A DNA stretch of 41,888 nt from Saccharofermentans sp. (lineage in GTDB: Bacteria; Bacillota; Clostridia; Saccharofermentanales; Saccharofermentanaceae): positions 1 through 41,888 of the forward strand of contig JAEFBA010000014.1 of NCBI GenBank assembly GCA_016292145.1. The letters run 5' to 3'. This document shows, piece by piece, positions 40,092 to 41,888 of this stretch (positions are counted from its first letter, which is position 1; every line of letters begins with the position of its first letter). The position numbers and the translations under genes were made by a program. Under the pieces are notes generated by a model. The model did not search any database. It saw only the letters and a program-made list of their open reading frames with translations, and had not been told where the DNA came from.

Positions 40092-40107
40092 GATTTTCGA
40101 AAGAATC
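40092..40107 (+). promoter_or_regulatory. 5' leader stem-loop of acpP
   Basis: GATTTT pairs with AAGAATC-side bases (six pairs, one wobble) around a CGAA loop, starting three bases after the predicted +1. Confidence 0.4.
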
Positions 40108-40125
40108 GTACGGAGGTACAAATTT

Positions 40126-40371
40126 ATGTCAAATGAAGAACTTTTCAACTCGATTAAGCAGATGATCGTTGATCAGCTCGGTGTAGATGAGGATACAATC
40201 ACAGAGGATTCCTCTTTCGTAGATGATCTTAACGCTGATTCTCTTGACATGGTTGAGCTTGTTATGGCTATGGAGCAGGAGTTCGATATCGAGATCCCTG
40301 ATGACGTAGCTGAGAAGGTTGTTACCGTCAAGGATGCAGTCGAGTATATTCAGAGCCTTACAGAGGGCTAA
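40126..40371 (+). CDS. acpP: Acyl carrier protein
   Basis: An 81-residue, very acidic four-helix protein. The phosphopantetheine attachment serine is S39 in [10 protein letters not shown]. It carries acyl chains in fatty acid synthesis. GGAGG precedes the ATG. It is followed by rnc after 91 bases, a common Clostridial and Bacillus order. Confidence 0.97.
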   Translation: MSNEELFNSIKQMIVDQLGVDEDTITEDSSFVDDLNADSLDMVELVMAMEQEFDIEIPDDVAEKVVTVKDAVEYIQSLTEG

Positions 40372-40414
40372 TATACCGGAGATTCAGATCTCTGAATTAA
40401 CTTCAAAAGTTTTG

Positions 40415-40446
40415 ACGGCTGGGTGCAAATCAATGCATTCAGCCGT
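40415..40446 (+). promoter_or_regulatory. Stem-loop in the rnc leader
   Basis: ACGGCTG (40415-40421) pairs with CAGCCGT (40440-40446), continued inward by GGTGCA with TGCATT: 13 pairs with two wobbles and a six-base loop. It ends 16 bases before the rnc start. A poor T-run argues against a terminator; an RNase III processing site is possible. Confidence 0.6.
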
Positions 40447-40462
40447 TATTGTAAATAAGACT

Positions 40463-41173
40463 ATGACAGACTATTCAAGATTAGAACAGGATTTGGGTTA
40501 TACCTTTGTGAACAAGTCGCTCCTTGAGACGGCTTTTACACACACGACCTACGTTTTCGAGACGGGAAGGGGTCATTGGGAGTCCAACCAGAGACTTGAG
40601 TTCATAGGTGATGCGGTTTTAGACGTTGTTGTCGGCCAGATGATCTATGAGTTAAAGCCTCAGGCTGATGAAGGATATCTCTCAAAGATGAGAAGCGTCT
40701 CCGTTTGTGAGAAGTCTTTTGCCGAAGTAGCCAGAAAGCTCCATCTGGGCGATTATCTGCTCCTTGGCAAGGGCGAAGCTCAGAGCGGCGGCAACGATAA
40801 GGATTCGACGCTGGCTGACTGCTTTGAGTCGGTCATTGCGGCAGTATATTTTGACGGCGGATTCGAACAGGCGAAGAAATGTGTCCTGAAAAATCTTACC
40901 GAAACGGTTCAAAAGGCCGTCAACGGCGAGATCTTCCTGGATTACAAGAGCAGGCTTTTAGAACTCGCGCAGACCAGAGGCTTCCAGCATAAGATCAGAT
41001 TCGAAGTGACCGGTGAGCGCGGCCCTGCCCATATGAAAGAATTCGACGTCAGTGTTTATTCCGATGACGTGCTCCTGGCTTCGGCTACGGGACACAGCAA
41101 GAAGGATGCCGAGCAGAAATGTGCCGAGAAGGGTTTAAAGGAGTATATGCGCCTTTACCCTGAGGGGTGCTGA
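40463..41173 (+). CDS. rnc: Ribonuclease III
   Basis: A 236-residue RNase III. The catalytic signature N-Q-R-L-E-F-I-G-D-A-V-L is at 42-53 (E46, D50), with a second acidic site in L-A-D-C-F-E-S. The C-terminal double-stranded RNA-binding domain (about 160-233) contains G-H-S-K-K-D-A-E-Q-K-C-A. It processes rRNA and other structured RNAs. ATG at 40463 gives the usual family length; the frame extends upstream to 40319 through acpP, and an ATG at 40433 lies inside the leader hairpin. The ribosome binding site is weak. Confidence 0.94.
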   Translation: MTDYSRLEQDLGYTFVNKSLLETAFTHTTYVFETGRGHWESNQRLEFIGDAVLDVVVGQMIYELKPQADEGYLSKMRSVSVCEKSFAEVARKLHLGDYLLLGKGEAQSGGNDKDSTLADCFESVIAAVYFDGGFEQAKKCVLKNLTETVQKAVNGEIFLDYKSRLLELAQTRGFQHKIRFEVTGERGPAHMKEFDVSVYSDDVLLASATGHSKKDAEQKCAEKGLKEYMRLYPEGC

Positions 41174-41205
41174 GAGCAGATTGTCCTACAAAAAGGCGCT
41201 GTTTT

Positions 41206-41214
41206 TGTTATAAT
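41206..41214 (+). promoter_or_regulatory. Extended -10 promoter of smc
   Basis: TGTTATAAT with a perfect hexamer at 41209-41214 and no clear -35. The predicted start is near 41221, 36 bases before the smc ATG. Confidence 0.55.
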
Positions 41215-41256
41215 GCTAAGGTTAATAATTTCTGATAAGACGGAACTGACTATAGG

Positions 41257-41888
41257 ATGTACCTTAAAAAGTTAGAGCTTCAGGGGTTCAAATCATTCCC
41301 CGACTATACGTGTATCGACTTTGACCGCGGTCTTACGGCCGTGGTTGGTCCTAACGGATCAGGTAAATCCAATATCAGCGATGCCGTCCGCTGGGTTTTG
41401 GGCGAACAGAGCGTCAAGCAGCTCCGTGGCGGCAAGATGGAGGACGTCATCTTCAACGGTACATCCGCAAGACGTTCCATGAACTATGCCGAAGTATCCA
41501 TCACTTTCGATAATTCAGACGGCTATATAGACTATGGTTTCCCTGAGATCTGCATCACGAGAAGACTTTACCGTTCCGGTGAGTCCGAGTATCAGATCAA
41601 CAAGGTCAACTGCCGTCTTAAGGATATTACGGTCCTTTTCCTTGACACCGGTCTTGGCCGTGACGGCTATTCACTCGTAGGACAGGGCCGAGTAGATGAC
41701 ATCCTCTCGACGAAGTCTGAGGACAGAAGAAGGGTCATCGAGGAAGCATCAGGTATCGTCAAGTACCGCGTCCGTAAGGATGAGGCCCAGAGGAAGCTTA
41801 CGAGCACAGAGCAGAACCTCGTCCGTATCAACGACATCTTAGGCGAACTTGAAGAGCGCAAGGGACCTCTCGAAGAGCAGGCCGGCAA
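41257..41888 (+). CDS. smc: Chromosome segregation protein SMC (N-terminal part)
   Basis: The first 210 codons of an SMC ATPase, cut by the window end. It opens M-Y-L-K-K-L-E-L-Q-G-F-K-S-F and has Walker A G-P-N-G-S-G-K-S (31-38), S-D-A-V-R-W-V-L-G-E-Q-S, and G-Q-G-R-V-D-D-I-L-S. The first coiled coil begins after E-E-A-S-G-I. With ScpA/ScpB it would condense and separate chromosomes. The ribosome binding site is poor (AGG directly before the ATG). It follows rnc, as in Bacillus and many Clostridia. Confidence 0.96.
   Translation, partial: MYLKKLELQGFKSFPDYTCIDFDRGLTAVVGPNGSGKSNISDAVRWVLGEQSVKQLRGGKMEDVIFNGTSARRSMNYAEVSITFDNSDGYIDYGFPEICITRRLYRSGESEYQINKVNCRLKDITVLFLDTGLGRDGYSLVGQGRVDDILSTKSEDRRRVIEEASGIVKYRVRKDEAQRKLTSTEQNLVRINDILGELEERKGPLEEQAG

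Noticed and set aside
40319..40462. RNase III start inside acpP or at 40433
   Set aside because: The extension is translated from the acpP sequence in another frame and crosses a strong hairpin; the shorter form has the normal family length.

Overview
The window looks like chromosome from an anaerobic Gram-positive bacterium of the class Clostridia, most likely from a gut or rumen. Supporting signs are strong AGGAGG-type ribosome binding sites, TTG and GTG starts, an FtsK/SpoIIIE translocase, a recA promoter with a Bacillus-type DinR/LexA box, a superoxide reductase-type oxygen defence gene, two L,D-transpeptidases, and a GH115 xylan alpha-glucuronidase. I see no phage, transposon, rRNA or CRISPR. 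Species cannot be named from sequence alone.

Layout. 1-4156: a DUF3592-like membrane protein converges on a large intracellular GH115 enzyme. 4388-6490: a three-gene DUF2975 / small HTH regulator / DUF4153-like operon. 6661-9179: an orphan HTH-like protein, a DUF6935-type protein and an RlmI-type rRNA methyltransferase. 9374-12456: an alanine-racemase-like protein converges on a superoxide reductase plus GT39-type glycosyltransferase pair. 12719-19971: a short-chain dehydrogenase, a DUF975-CmpB membrane fusion, a small membrane protein, lysA, a small conserved-looking orphan, citrate synthase and a YmfI-like reductase. 20056-25867: an acidic single-pass membrane protein, then five tandem paralogues that join a Gly/His-rich N-terminus, membrane segments and a C-terminal zinc ribbon. 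The block ends at a terminator shared with tRNA-Trp.

26039-36002 is a dense housekeeping and cell-wall run (proC, rnhA, a NUDIX hydrolase, ftsK/spoIIIE, pncC, murJ, two L,D-transpeptidases and a D-2-hydroxyacid dehydrogenase). Many of its genes overlap by 1-8 bases, so translational coupling is likely. 36229-41888 holds recA-recX, rimO, pgsA, acpP, rnc and the start of smc, a cluster typical of Clostridia.

The best candidate for something undescribed is the five-paralogue zinc-ribbon cluster (21238-25806). Its core is conserved: a Y-x-I-x-F strand, TP-x-I-[VI]-W, YE-x-[VI]IP-x-FE between two membrane helices, LYECA-x-R, and CPxCGA...CxxCG. A second, cross-cutting signal is that many unrelated transcripts have a small stem-loop starting at or just after the predicted transcription start. 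Other points of interest are a racemase homologue without its catalytic tyrosine, a rimO mRNA that looks leaderless, and a hairpin that buries the ribosome binding site of the first zinc-ribbon gene.
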